Positions 10,965-19,469 of a stretch of 64,000 nucleotides of DNA are shown piece after piece. The DNA lies in the NCBI GenBank assembly GCA_015062335.1, contig SUUU01000002.1:52059-116058 (forward strand), written 5' to 3'. The notes below the pieces were generated by a model that was given only the letters and a program-made list of their open reading frames with translations, made no database searches and was not told where the DNA came from. The stretch is from Alphaproteobacteria bacterium (GTDB lineage: Bacteria; Pseudomonadota; Alphaproteobacteria; UBA3830). Both the position numbers and the translations under genes were made by a program. Each line of letters opens with the position of its first letter. Within the stretch, counting starts at the first letter, position 1.

Positions 10965-12217
10965 GATTGATATGCCACCGCTGCACGCATATGATCTCTT
11001 ACGTTATGCACTCTCAAAAAATCAACCTTATCAAGAATCGACAAAGAATTCGCTATGGTTTCAATATCTCGATTCACCGGGATCTTTTCTTCAGAGAATG
11101 TATTCATATAAGATTTTCTAGAATGCCCTACCATTAAGCGACAATTTGCTGAACGCAATTTTGCCAAATTTTGCAAAATATTGATACACTGATATGACGT
11201 CTTTCCAAATCCGATGCCTGGATCAAATATCAATCGCTCTTCATCAAAACCTAAACTTAATAGCCTTTCAATGTGCATATCCTGCCAAGACATCAAGTCA
11301 CGAATAAGAGTCGAGTTTGACTCCATAACTCGATTCGACACGACCGGAACATCTAGAGAGTGCACGAAGCATAAATTACAGGCGCTGTTCGCGATCTGCC
11401 TCAACGACATCTCATCAAAAATGCCATTAACATTGTTAATTATTGATATATCGTGCTTCTTTAACAGCCTCAGCGCAACCTCAGAACGAAATGTATCAAT
11501 ACTGACTTTTATCTTGTGTTCTCCAATAAAGGCTTCAGCCTCTGTCAACACATCATCTAATTTTTTATATTCTTCCGATTCTGAAACAATAGTCGCTCCA
11601 TCTTTCGTAGATTGCGCGCCTAATTCAATCACTGATGCGCCATCCTTCGACAATTTCAAAATTTGCTGACATGCATCTTCAACATAATTGTACTTTCCTC
11701 CATCGGAAAAAGAATCCTCTGTAACATTTACAATCCCGACAAATTTCGGGTATAATGTCAACGTTTTAGTAAAAGTATTTTTAAATTCTCTTTGTTCAGA
11801 CCACGGAAATATATTTAACAGCGCCAGCAGATGCAAAAAGAAAGATCGATTGTATAATTCTTTATGAGGGATAGTTAAATCCGGCTCATTTATCAAAACA
11901 TCATCATACAATAAAATATCAAGATCTATAATTCTCGGAGACCAACGATCATATATTTTAGGTCTGCCGATCTCTCGTTCAATTTTTTTTAATTCATGAA
12001 GCAGATTATGAGGAGGCAAATTTGTCGTTCCCACTGCAATCATATTTAGATAAGGTTTATTCCAATTATTTGGAGCATCTGACGGCACGATAGCTTCTGT
12101 TTCTAAGATTATTGATGTCTTGAGATTTTTCAAACATCTTTCAGACATTAAGTTAATCGCCCGAGATAAATTATCCAATCGATTACCTAAATTCGTTCCC
12201 AAACTTATAACTATCAT
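10955..12217 (-). CDS. folKP: Bifunctional HPPK / dihydropteroate synthase (FolK-FolP fusion)
   Basis: This 420-residue fusion carries out two consecutive folate steps. Residues 1-140 are 6-hydroxymethyl-dihydropterin pyrophosphokinase: ISLGTNLGNR at the start and PRIIDLDILLYD at 94-105. Residues about 157-415 are dihydropteroate synthase: GIVNVTEDSFSDGG, IELGAQSTKDGA, VSIDTFRSEVA, DPGIGFGKT and MVGHSRKS. I choose the ATG at 12215-12217 because GGAGGTAAG lies directly upstream; a longer frame to 12253 lacks such a site. It is followed by overlapping folA. The start lies only about 23 bases after the hairpin at 12240-12266, so its transcription start or read-through needs explaining. Confidence 0.93.
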   Translation of the reverse strand: MIVISLGTNLGNRLDNLSRAINLMSERCLKNLKTSIILETEAIVPSDAPNNWNKPYLNMIAVGTTNLPPHNLLHELKKIEREIGRPKIYDRWSPRIIDLDILLYDDVLINEPDLTIPHKELYNRSFFLHLLALLNIFPWSEQREFKNTFTKTLTLYPKFVGIVNVTEDSFSDGGKYNYVEDACQQILKLSKDGASVIELGAQSTKDGATIVSESEEYKKLDDVLTEAEAFIGEHKIKVSIDTFRSEVALRLLKKHDISIINNVNGIFDEMSLRQIANSACNLCFVHSLDVPVVSNRVMESNSTLIRDLMSWQDMHIERLLSLGFDEERLIFDPGIGFGKTSYQCINILQNLAKLRSANCRLMVGHSRKSYMNTFSEEKIPVNRDIETIANSLSILDKVDFLRVHNVRDHMRAAVAYQSCQ

Positions 12218-12239
12218 CTTACCTCCCTCCAAAAACACA

Positions 12240-12266
12240 AAAAGCCACCTCATAGGGTGGCTTTTT
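12240..12266 (-). terminator. Rho-independent terminator after the outer-membrane barrel gene
   Basis: GCCACC (12244-12249) pairs with GGTGGC (12256-12261) around a six-base loop. It is flanked by A and T runs, so it reads as a hairpin plus U tract on either strand. On the minus strand it follows the stop of the barrel gene by about 25 bases. Confidence 0.85.
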
Positions 12267-12291
12267 AAAACTACTAATTCAATTTACAAAA

Positions 12292-12957
12292 TTAGAATGA
12301 GTAAGTTACTGCTAAGCGGACATTATGACCGGTAAGCTTTTGAGTAACAACCATTTTGTTGTTTTGAAGACCGAAGAATTCCCTGTCTTTCTTTGCTCTG
12401 AAAGCATAGTCGTAAGCACCTTCTACACCCCAACGACCGCACAAGTTGTAACGAAGACCGGCACCCAATGTAAATACAAGTTTGCTGAGTTTTGTTTTAC
12501 CTTCGACCGCTGACGCACCACTTTCAGTCGCCCAAACTTCTGCAGCAACATGCTTCATTCCTAAGCGCAATGCTGGAATAAACTCATTGCAACGATATGC
12601 CAATTGAGCAACTAACCATGGATTGCAACCACGAACTTTGGTTGTCATGCTTCTAGTATCATCCAACTTCGAGTCAAAGCTCTTATCTTTCGCAAGATCA
12701 TAACCGAGCTCCAAACCCAAACCGAAATCATCAAAGAAGTACATTCCACCAAAGAAGACAGAACCACCAAACTTGCTGCTCTTCTTCTTTCTGTCGAACA
12801 CTGTCTGACCATCTGTGCCAAACTTTGACTCAATCTTGTTTTCAGCAAAATGATATGATGGACCAATACCAAAGTAGAAATCGTACTGCTTTACAGCTTC
12901 CTCACCCTCTGCGAATACTGCTGGAGCAAACGCAAGAGCCATTAATGCTTTTTTCAT
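12292..12957 (-). CDS. Outer-membrane beta-barrel protein
   Basis: The 221-residue product begins with a signal peptide, MKKALMALAFAPAVFA, with likely cleavage before EGEE. The mature part has alternating hydrophobic and aromatic strands (FYFGIGPSYHFAE, GSVFFGGMYFFDD, FGLGLELGYDLA, LVFTLGAGLRYNL, GVEGAYDYAFRA) and ends in LAVTYSF, a terminal phenylalanine typical of barrels inserted by the BAM complex. It resembles the small eight-stranded OmpA/OmpW-like barrels of the outer-membrane b-brl family. The ligand is unknown. AAGGAGAG stands before the start, a promoter-like element lies upstream and a strong terminator follows, so it is a single-gene unit and may be well expressed. Confidence 0.85.
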   Translation of the reverse strand: MKKALMALAFAPAVFAEGEEAVKQYDFYFGIGPSYHFAENKIESKFGTDGQTVFDRKKKSSKFGGSVFFGGMYFFDDFGLGLELGYDLAKDKSFDSKLDDTRSMTTKVRGCNPWLVAQLAYRCNEFIPALRLGMKHVAAEVWATESGASAVEGKTKLSKLVFTLGAGLRYNLCGRWGVEGAYDYAFRAKKDREFFGLQNNKMVVTQKLTGHNVRLAVTYSF

Positions 12958-12993
12958 ATTACTCTCCTTATACTAAACTTAAGCAACGGGCCC

Positions 12994-13021
12994 AATATAT
13001 CACCAAATTGAAAAAACGCAA
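12994..13021 (-). promoter_or_regulatory. Candidate promoter of the outer-membrane barrel gene
   Basis: On the minus strand TTGCGT (13016-13021) is followed after 16 bases by TATATT (12994-12999), a good -10 match. It lies about 37 bases upstream of the start codon. The 237-base gap 12958-13194 otherwise shows only AT-rich sequence. Confidence 0.5.
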
Positions 13022-13194
13022 GTTCAATGCAAAAATCCTTCGCCACATATTAAATTCAAATTTACAATCATTAACTCATTGATTTTCAACAAATTGTTTT
13101 ATTAAGAAAACATTATTGATGGCAAAATCCTGACATTTTTAACCTTTATTTACCTGTTTTTATACAAAATAGTGTGTTTTTTGCAACACCAAAA

Positions 13195-13611
13195 TCACAC
13201 ATCAGAACAAGATAGCTCTAGAATGTTATTCTTTTTTGAAAAAATTATCTTCATCACAGAAGATGGCAGATATCTCTCTATAATTTCAGGCCATTCAATA
13301 ATTGTAATACCCGAAGGAAAAGCCTCATCCAGTCCTAGCTCATAAAATTCTTCCTCTGATTTCATCCGGTAACAATCTACGTGAAAAACATCACATATCT
13401 TTGTTGAATAAGTTTGAACCAAAGTAAAAGTAGGACTTGAAATACCTTTTATACACGGATTTAACGATTGAATCAGATATTGGGTAAAAGTAGTTTTTCC
13501 AAAACCCAAATTTCCATATAACGCATAACATTGTCCCGGACAGGCAAACTGCGCAAAAAATTCGGCAGCAACTTTGGTGTCATCTAAAGAACAGCATTTG
13601 AAGATTTTCAT
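13195..13611 (-). CDS. tsaE: tRNA threonylcarbamoyladenosine biosynthesis ATPase TsaE
   Basis: TsaE is the small ATPase that works with TsaB and TsaD in making the t6A37 modification on ANN-decoding tRNAs. The 138 residues are close to the family norm. The P-loop reads YGNLGFGKTTFTQ (usually GDLGAGKTT), followed by ISSPTFTLVQTY and the conserved FHVDCYRM and IIEWPE blocks. It overlaps the upstream pth by four bases (ATGA) and ends a leftward gene cluster. Its partner tsaD lies at 17660; tsaB was not found in the window. Confidence 0.93.
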   Translation of the reverse strand: MKIFKCCSLDDTKVAAEFFAQFACPGQCYALYGNLGFGKTTFTQYLIQSLNPCIKGISSPTFTLVQTYSTKICDVFHVDCYRMKSEEEFYELGLDEAFPSGITIIEWPEIIERYLPSSVMKIIFSKKNNILELSCSDV

Positions 13612-14174
13612 AAATTCAACTGTTGCTCCAGCTGCTTATAATTTTCCGACAGCAATACATTGAGATTTTCCGAGATAAATTTACCGATATCTTGTATCTT
13701 ATAAATTTGTTCATTTTCGAATTTACCGAGAACATGAGATACTACCATCGTTTTTTCCATTGGACGTCCCACACCTATACGAATTCTCCAATACTCCGAA
13801 CCCACTGTTTTATCAATATCTTTTAAGCCATTATGCCCCCCGTTGCCTCCGCCTCTTTTGATTTTTATACGAGCAAAAGGCAAATCGATATCATCATGAA
13901 ATACGTAAACTCGATTTAAAGGTATCTTGTAAAATTGTATCAAAAATTGGACAGCTCGACCTGATAAATTCATAAAAGTCTGAGGCTTCGCCAGAATAAT
14001 TTTATAACGATCAAGTAAAAATGAGGAAATCTCAACAAAACCTCCTGACCGCTTAAAAGAAGACGACGAAACAGCTTTCGCTATCTCGTCGACAATTAAA
14101 AAACCGGAATTATGCCTGCTGTACGTATATTCAACACCCGGATTACCGAGGCCGATCAACAAGACATTTTCCAT
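13608..14174 (-). CDS. pth: Peptidyl-tRNA hydrolase
   Basis: The enzyme cleaves peptidyl-tRNAs that drop off ribosomes and so recycles tRNA. The 188 residues match the bacterial Pth family. Seen are the N-terminal LIGLGNPGVEYTYSRHNSGF with the catalytic histidine, KPQTFMNLSG, the FHDDIDLPF block and RGGGNGGHNGLKDI with the second conserved histidine, then RIRIGVGRP. It sits directly after rplY, the classic rplY-pth pairing, and its last bases overlap the start of tsaE. Confidence 0.96.
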   Translation of the reverse strand: MENVLLIGLGNPGVEYTYSRHNSGFLIVDEIAKAVSSSSFKRSGGFVEISSFLLDRYKIILAKPQTFMNLSGRAVQFLIQFYKIPLNRVYVFHDDIDLPFARIKIKRGGGNGGHNGLKDIDKTVGSEYWRIRIGVGRPMEKTMVVSHVLGKFENEQIYKIQDIGKFISENLNVLLSENYKQLEQQLNL

Positions 14175-14177
14175 AGA

Positions 14178-14795
14178 CTACGCTTGAGTCTCAGCAGCTT
14201 CCGTAGACACTGCAGCATCCGACTTTAATACAGTTGGAGCAACAACCGTAGCAATTGTAGTAACCTTAGCATTTACCGGTAAAGATACTCCTTCAGGCAA
14301 CTTCACTGTATTCGAATGCACCGTATGATGGAATTCAAATCCTGTTAAATCAATTTCAATATGCTCAGGAATACCTTCTGGATCACAGACCACATCCATC
14401 TCATGAGCTAACACATTCAGTACCCCACCTAACTTCAAACCCGGAGAATCCGCCTCATGAGTAAAGATCAACGGAACACGAACGGTAACTTTGCTCCCCT
14501 TTCCGACTCTCATAAAATCAACATGAATAACTTGATCAGTAACAGGATGAATCTGAGCCGCTTTAGCTATAAATTTTTGCCCTTTTTTTCCTATTCCATT
14601 AATTTCAAACACCGTCGAAAAGAAATTCGACTTGTAAACATACCTACTCAACAGATCCTTTGATATACGAATACTCTCCGGAGCAGCGTTATCTCCATAC
14701 ACAATGCAAGGCACAAACCCATTTCTTCTATCCGATCTCGCTGAGCCCGTACCAAGGCTTTCTCTATTTTTTGCTTCTAAAACGACAGTCGCCAT
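14178..14795 (-). CDS. rplY: 50S ribosomal protein L25 (general stress protein Ctc type)
   Basis: This is a two-domain L25 that binds 5S rRNA. I choose the ATG at 14793-14795 (205 residues), which begins MATVVLEAKNRESLGTGSARSDRR as in the family and has AAGGA upstream. A longer frame to 14843 would add 16 residues and run into prs. The N-terminal RNA-binding part includes GFVPCIVYGD. The C-terminal TL5-like part includes HVDFMRV, PGLKLGGVLNVLAHEMDV and LPEGVSLP. An Ala/Glu-rich tail ends the protein. It is placed between prs and pth in a leftward operon. Confidence 0.94.
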   Translation of the reverse strand: MATVVLEAKNRESLGTGSARSDRRNGFVPCIVYGDNAAPESIRISKDLLSRYVYKSNFFSTVFEINGIGKKGQKFIAKAAQIHPVTDQVIHVDFMRVGKGSKVTVRVPLIFTHEADSPGLKLGGVLNVLAHEMDVVCDPEGIPEHIEIDLTGFEFHHTVHSNTVKLPEGVSLPVNAKVTTIATVVAPTVLKSDAAVSTEAAETQA

Positions 14796-14817
14796 CTCAA
14801 AATTCCTTTTTAACTCA

Positions 14818-15687
14818 TCACAATATACATCGAAGCGCTCCAACTATCAATGAAGCCAACGATAAATTTCCAAACTTTACCGGCAGCTTTACCTCTTGCT
14901 GAATGCTGTTCGTCAAAAAAATCTTCTTGATAACAGAATTACTCAGATCATCTACCGCAGAACCAGACAAAACCCCATGCGTCACATACGCTATAATTTC
15001 TTGCGATCCTGCAACCGCCAAAGCTCGTGAAGCATGACACAAACTCGTCCCCGTGTCAACGATATCATCAATCAAAATGCATCCTTTACCTTGAACATCA
15101 CCATCAAATATTACCTTCTCCACACGACCGCGACAATCTCTTGTCTTTTTTCCGATCAACGCTGCACATCCCAACATTTTCGACATGCGGATCACTTGTT
15201 CTCGTCTTCCTTCGTCTGGAGAAACCAGGACTACATCACTAACATTGTGTTTACTTTGAATATGGTTAACAAATACCTCCTCAGCCGACAAGTGTTGAAA
15301 TGGTATTTTAATTTGAGGCATAGAATGACAATCGATAAATATACAACTTAAGATATTTGAAAAATTCTCTAAAAATTTGACGAAAACCTCGCCCCCTTTG
15401 GATTTTCTGAATTTATCTTCATCTTGCCGAGCATATCCCAAGTAACTCACGCAGAGAACGATTGTCTTTGCATCCCGAAGAGCATTCAACAGCAAATACA
15501 ACTCCATCCATGATCTCTGATCCGCAGTACTTGCAACAACTAGTACCTCGGGATCATATGTATTGACTCGAACCGCCTCTTCTCCGCAGGAATAATTAAA
15601 AATCTCCGACCTACAGCATCCGACTGCTAACAAATTCGCAATTTCCGATGCAAGATGAAAAGAATTCTCACAAGATACAACGACCAT
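14818..15687 (-). CDS. prs: Divergent ribose-phosphate pyrophosphokinase
   Basis: PRPP synthetase makes phosphoribosyl pyrophosphate from ribose-5-phosphate and ATP. At 289 residues it is shorter than the usual 310-320. The PRPP-binding loop is clear (CILIDDIVDTGTSL), as are YLGYARQDED, IFIDCHSMPQ and VSPDEGRREQ. The region usually reading RxPITAK is replaced by FRKSKGGEVF, and the flexible-loop region is KKTRDCRGRVEKV. The fold assignment is safe, but the changed ATP-side segment makes it a divergent member. It is followed 22 bases later by rplY, a conserved pairing that supports the call. Confidence 0.85.
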   Translation of the reverse strand: MVVVSCENSFHLASEIANLLAVGCCRSEIFNYSCGEEAVRVNTYDPEVLVVASTADQRSWMELYLLLNALRDAKTIVLCVSYLGYARQDEDKFRKSKGGEVFVKFLENFSNILSCIFIDCHSMPQIKIPFQHLSAEEVFVNHIQSKHNVSDVVLVSPDEGRREQVIRMSKMLGCAALIGKKTRDCRGRVEKVIFDGDVQGKGCILIDDIVDTGTSLCHASRALAVAGSQEIIAYVTHGVLSGSAVDDLSNSVIKKIFLTNSIQQEVKLPVKFGNLSLASLIVGALRCIL

Positions 15688-15690
15688 CCT

Positions 15691-16425
15691 TTACAAGCAT
15701 ATGCACGACAAATTACGTCCGCATACTCCATTGCTGTTTAATCTCGCATACCGAAAACTAAAAAATGTTTCATGATTTTGATAAGTATCTACTGATAAAA
15801 TCTCAATATTCTCGGACGATAGTCCCGCCTTTACCAGCTTTTGTTTACAATATTTCGGCATATCGAAAAAAATTTCATCAGCTCTATAAATGAAACAATC
15901 TCTGCCATCAGATACACCATCAACAAAATCCTGCTGAACTTGATAACTATCTTTTTGAATACAAGGGCCCAACGCAACTTTTATTTTTTCCGCAGAAGCC
16001 CCCAAACAAAACATATTTTTAACGGTCGACTCCAACACTCCGGAAACCGCACCTTTCCAGCCGGCATGAGCAGCGCCGATAACATGATTTTCTTCATCAA
16101 AAAACAATGCCGGCACACAATCGGCTGTTACAATCCCCAAGGCAACCCCTACCTCTTTTGTAACCATCGCATCGTATCGTTGATCAGAGCGCGTATCAGC
16201 TTCAACAACTAAACAATCTCGTCCGTGCACTTGATCCAACAACACTATTTTCTTGAAATGCATCAGCTCTTGAATATATTTCAAATTCTTGGCGACATCT
16301 AAAGGATCATCTTTAACGAATTTACTACAATTTAAACTTGCATAATGCCCTTTGCTGAATCCTGAAGACCTACCAAAAAAATTATGCTGAACATTTTCTA
16401 AAACCTTCGACCGCACAAAAATCAT
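15691..16425 (-). CDS. pgeF: Laccase-domain purine nucleoside phosphorylase / peptidoglycan editing factor (YfiH)
   Basis: The 244-residue protein belongs to the YfiH/DUF152 family, described as a copper- or zinc-dependent multifunctional enzyme acting on nucleosides and linked to peptidoglycan fidelity. Visible are DQVHGRDC, the metal-site block VTADCVPALFFD and AHAGWKGAVSGVLE, and ALGPCIQKDSYQV, with the expected Cys and His ligands. It overlaps the upstream gapR-like gene by four bases and is followed three bases later by prs, so it belongs to the leftward cluster. Confidence 0.92.
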   Translation of the reverse strand: MIFVRSKVLENVQHNFFGRSSGFSKGHYASLNCSKFVKDDPLDVAKNLKYIQELMHFKKIVLLDQVHGRDCLVVEADTRSDQRYDAMVTKEVGVALGIVTADCVPALFFDEENHVIGAAHAGWKGAVSGVLESTVKNMFCLGASAEKIKVALGPCIQKDSYQVQQDFVDGVSDGRDCFIYRADEIFFDMPKYCKQKLVKAGLSSENIEILSVDTYQNHETFFSFRYARLNSNGVCGRNLSCICL

Positions 16426-16679
16426 TCACCGTCTTCTGAAATCGGAGCCAATCCTAAAGCAACCATATATGTATCCAAAAGAAGATCCTCGTTTTCTCTA
16501 TCTTCCGTCTTCATTTTTTTAAGCTTAATAATTTTTTTCATGGTTTTTACATCAAAACCATCAGCCTTCGCCTGCTTAAAAACATCCGAAATATTCTCTT
16601 GAATTTCTACTCGTTCAACTTCCAAATTTTCAATTTTTTCAATATACAATTTTAATTTATTTATATCACTCGAATGCAT
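16422..16679 (-). CDS. gapR: GapR-family nucleoid-associated protein (DUF2312)
   Basis: The 85-residue protein is rich in Lys and Glu and predicted to be helical and coiled. It contains the conserved KQAKADGFDVKTMKKIIKLKKM-type block (about 35-57) and the DTYMVALGL end. GapR in Caulobacter binds overtwisted DNA ahead of replication forks and transcription. The family is essentially alphaproteobacterial, which supports the taxonomic guess. It is the first gene of the leftward cluster running to tsaE and stands divergent from lpxC. Confidence 0.9.
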   Translation of the reverse strand: MHSSDINKLKLYIEKIENLEVERVEIQENISDVFKQAKADGFDVKTMKKIIKLKKMKTEDRENEDLLLDTYMVALGLAPISEDGE

Positions 16680-16753
16680 AACTTACGCCCCTACTCTAGA
16701 CTCAGATAGATACAGCCTGCCGTATTATCCTTGTTTTGAGAGTATAACGAAGA

Positions 16754-16782
16754 TTGCCAAAAATCAACTTGTACTGTACGAT
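16754..16782 (+). promoter_or_regulatory. lpxC promoter
   Basis: TTGCCA (16754-16759), a 17-base spacer and TACGAT (16777-16782) form a good sigma-70-type promoter. Its start point would fall near 16789, just upstream of the ATG at 16815. An upstream in-frame TTG at 16788 would then lie at the very 5' end of the transcript, so this promoter argues for the ATG start. Confidence 0.6.
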
Positions 16783-16814
16783 GATAGTTGGTGATCGAGA
16801 GCATTGGAAATGGT

Positions 16815-17663
16815 ATGAGACAAGCAACACTAAGAAAAATGTTTTCTCTCAGTGGAATAGGTGTACATTCAGGAAAAACTTTTTCTGTAACAGTTTTTCC
16901 TGCTGATGAGGATTTTGGAATACAATTTCATAGGACAGATATCGATTGGTACATTTCAGCTAATTGGTTAAACGTCCAAAATGCAACAATGTGCACTCAA
17001 CTAACAAACAACAGCGGAGAAACGATAAAAACAATAGAACATCTCGCGGCTTCGTTATATGCAATGAAAATCAGTAACGCCTTAATTGAGACAACTGGAG
17101 AGGAGATACCTATTTTGGACGGCAGTTCAATGCCTTATGTCAAAGCAATACAAGACGCCGGGATAACAGAACAGCTAAGACCTCGTCGCGTTTTAAAGAT
17201 TCTCAAAAATATTACTGTCACAGAAAGTACAAAGCATGAAACTTTCTCTCCATTTGATGATTTCACAATCGATGTGGAATGCGACTTTACAGCTAAAGGA
17301 TTGACCACTTCTCCAGCACATTTCAACATGAATTCAGGAAATTTTATGTCTGAAATTGCCTCCGCAAGGACGTTCGGATTTGTCGAAGAAATGGAATCTT
17401 TGCAAAAAAACAATTTGGCATTAGGGGCATCTTTGGAAAATGCTGTCGGATACAATAATCAAGGACAACCTTTAAACAAAGAAGGTTTGCGTTTCCAAAA
17501 TGAATCAGCAGTCCATAAATTATTGGACATTATTGGAGATCTATCATTGTCTGAGTACTGGATCGCCGGAAAACTTTCAGCATTCTGCCCAAGCCATAAC
17601 CTAAACAATATGCTATTACGAGAATTATTCAGCAACACTGACAATTATGAGATCATTGAATGA
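16815..17663 (+). CDS. lpxC: UDP-3-O-acyl-N-acetylglucosamine deacetylase
   Basis: LpxC is the zinc enzyme of the committed step of lipid A synthesis. Starting at ATG 16815 the protein has 282 residues, slightly short for the family (about 300). Seen are LSGIGVHSGK, the zinc-site TIEHLAASLYAM, ILDGSSMPYV, SARTFGF, HKLLDIIGDLSL with zinc and catalytic residues, and a final SHNLNNMLLREL in which the usual Gly before His is Ser. Its stop overlaps the tsaD start (ATGA). Presence of lpxC means the organism makes LPS, unlike some obligate intracellular alphaproteobacteria. Confidence 0.95.
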   Translation: MRQATLRKMFSLSGIGVHSGKTFSVTVFPADEDFGIQFHRTDIDWYISANWLNVQNATMCTQLTNNSGETIKTIEHLAASLYAMKISNALIETTGEEIPILDGSSMPYVKAIQDAGITEQLRPRRVLKILKNITVTESTKHETFSPFDDFTIDVECDFTAKGLTTSPAHFNMNSGNFMSEIASARTFGFVEEMESLQKNNLALGASLENAVGYNNQGQPLNKEGLRFQNESAVHKLLDIIGDLSLSEYWIAGKLSAFCPSHNLNNMLLRELFSNTDNYEIIE

Positions 17664-18694
17664 TACGAGTACTGGGAATAGAATCCAGTTGTGATGAAAC
17701 CGCGGCAGCTGTCCTCACGGATTCAGGAGAAGTTCTTTCTAATGTAATTCATTCACAAATTGAAGAGCACAAGCCGTTTGGAGGAGTTGTTCCTGAAATT
17801 GCAGCACGATCGCATTTGGAAAAAATCGACATTGTTGTTACGAAAGCCCTTCGTGATGCATCCCTCTCTCTATCCGATATAGATGCCATTGCCGCAACGT
17901 GCGGTCCTGGATTAATCGGCGGAGTCATAGTCGGCGCAACTTTTGCAAAAACAATATCTTTTGCCTCCGAGATTCCGTTTATTGCTGTTAACCATATTGA
18001 AGCCCATGCCTTATCCGCCAGGATTACTGAAAAAATCAATTTTCCATATTTGTTAATGCTGATGTCCGGAGGGCATTGCCAAATTTGCGTCGTACATGAC
18101 ATGGATAAATTCGAAATTTTAGGAAAAACAGTGGATGATTCCGTCGGAGAATCATTTGATAAAGTTTCTAAACTCCTAGGTTTTGGATATCCCGGAGGAC
18201 CAATAATAGAAAAGCTTTATCACGAAGGAAATTGCAATGCTTTTTCTCTTCCTCGTCCCATGTGTATAAAAGATAATTGTGATTTTTCGTTTTCTGGATT
18301 AAAAACAGCGGTATTGGTCGCATCGCAAAGATGTCAGTCTGAAAAACAGAAGAAAGATCTTGCAGCAAGCTTCCAAAAAACAGTTGCTGAAATTCTGGCT
18401 TTCAAAATGAAACAAGCATTAAAAATCTGCAGCAAAAAAAAGATATACATCTCGTCTGTCGTCGTAGGCGGAGGGGTTGCCGCTAATCAAATCATCCGAA
18501 CCTCTATTGATTCTGTATGCCAAAAGTTCAATATCCCGTTTTTCGCTCCACCCATCAAATTTTGCACAGATAATGGAGCGATGATAGCCTGGGCAGGGAT
18601 AGAAAAATTTAAAATGAAAATGTTTGATGGACTAGATTTTCGTGTACGCCCAAGGTGGGATTTGTCTACCGAATTCGATCCAAATCAACCCTAG
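17660..18694 (+). CDS. tsaD: tRNA N6-adenosine threonylcarbamoyltransferase TsaD
   Basis: TsaD transfers the threonylcarbamoyl group to A37 of tRNAs, together with TsaB and TsaE. The 344 residues have the family N-terminus VLGIESSCDETAAAV, the metal-binding NHIEAHALSA, LMSGGHCQI, SFDKVSKLLGFGYPGGP, the SFSGLKTAV block, VVGGGVAANQ and a C-terminal CTDNGAMIAWAG. It is translationally coupled to lpxC. Its 3' end overlaps the convergent comF by 29 bases. Confidence 0.97.
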   Translation: MIRVLGIESSCDETAAAVLTDSGEVLSNVIHSQIEEHKPFGGVVPEIAARSHLEKIDIVVTKALRDASLSLSDIDAIAATCGPGLIGGVIVGATFAKTISFASEIPFIAVNHIEAHALSARITEKINFPYLLMLMSGGHCQICVVHDMDKFEILGKTVDDSVGESFDKVSKLLGFGYPGGPIIEKLYHEGNCNAFSLPRPMCIKDNCDFSFSGLKTAVLVASQRCQSEKQKKDLAASFQKTVAEILAFKMKQALKICSKKKIYISSVVVGGGVAANQIIRTSIDSVCQKFNIPFFAPPIKFCTDNGAMIAWAGIEKFKMKMFDGLDFRVRPRWDLSTEFDPNQP

Positions 18695-19391
18695 CTATTG
18701 TTGCAACAAAAACTTTTTCAGCTCCAGCTTCTTTAAGTTTTTTTGCGCACTCATTTGCGGTTGCCCCTGTAGTGATAACATCATCTATTAACAGAACATT
18801 TTTTCCTTGAAGATTGCTATCATCGCTCACTGCAAAACTCTTTCTCAAGTTACGCCATCGTTGAGTTCTTGTTAATCCCTTTTGATGCTCCGTTGCATGA
18901 ATTTTCTTTAATATATGTGGGTTATAGTTAATATGACTCGATTTATGAAGCTCTTTGGCCAGCAGCTCAGTTTGGTTATATTTTCTGAAAATTCTTCGCC
19001 AATAGCTGATAGGAACCGGAACAATCACATCAATTTCATCAATGAAATCAAAAATTTTTCCATAAATCCACTTAGCGAACAACGGAGCCAGATACGTAGA
19101 ATCTTCGTTCTTAAAACGGAAGATCATTTTTTTAGAAAAATTATCATAAGCAAAAACAGCTATCGCCTTATCAAATATCGGATGAACTTTTATGCAATCG
19201 CAACATATTTTGTCTTCATTATCAATCGGTTTACCACAAATCTTACATAAATGATCAGGCATCCATCTGATTTGCTGCCAACAACTTGGACAAACCCCTT
19301 CATCCTCCACAAAATTTTCACAACAAGCACAAGTCAACGGGAAACATATGTTTTTTACGAAATTAAATATCTTTAAAAATAATGGCCACAT
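18666..19391 (-). CDS. comF: ComF-family phosphoribosyltransferase-like protein
   Basis: The 241-residue protein has the ComF layout: N-terminal Cys pairs of a zinc-ribbon type (CACC, CPSC, CKIC, CCDC), a middle part with VIVPVPISYWRRIFRKYNQTELLAKEL, then the PRTase loop VLLIDDVITTGATANECAKKLKEAGA. In transformable bacteria ComF acts in DNA uptake; in many alphaproteobacteria its role is unclear. It is a single leftward gene, antisense-overlapping the 3' end of tsaD by 29 bases and divergent from the MscS-type gene. Confidence 0.92.
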   Translation of the reverse strand: MWPLFLKIFNFVKNICFPLTCACCENFVEDEGVCPSCWQQIRWMPDHLCKICGKPIDNEDKICCDCIKVHPIFDKAIAVFAYDNFSKKMIFRFKNEDSTYLAPLFAKWIYGKIFDFIDEIDVIVPVPISYWRRIFRKYNQTELLAKELHKSSHINYNPHILKKIHATEHQKGLTRTQRWRNLRKSFAVSDDSNLQGKNVLLIDDVITTGATANECAKKLKEAGAEKVFVATIARVDLDRIR

Positions 19392-19411
19392 TTATCTTTC
19401 TGTTAATCTAT

Positions 19412-19440
19412 TTGTTCTATGATGAATTCTATTATAAAAT
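19412..19440 (+). promoter_or_regulatory. Candidate promoter of the MscS-type channel gene
   Basis: TTGTTC (19412-19417), 17 bases, TAAAAT (19435-19440). The start point would fall near 19447, after the ATG at 19419 and before the one at 19470, supporting the latter as start codon. Confidence 0.4.
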
Positions 19441-19469
19441 TTATATATGTTGAATATGGGAGAGAAAAT

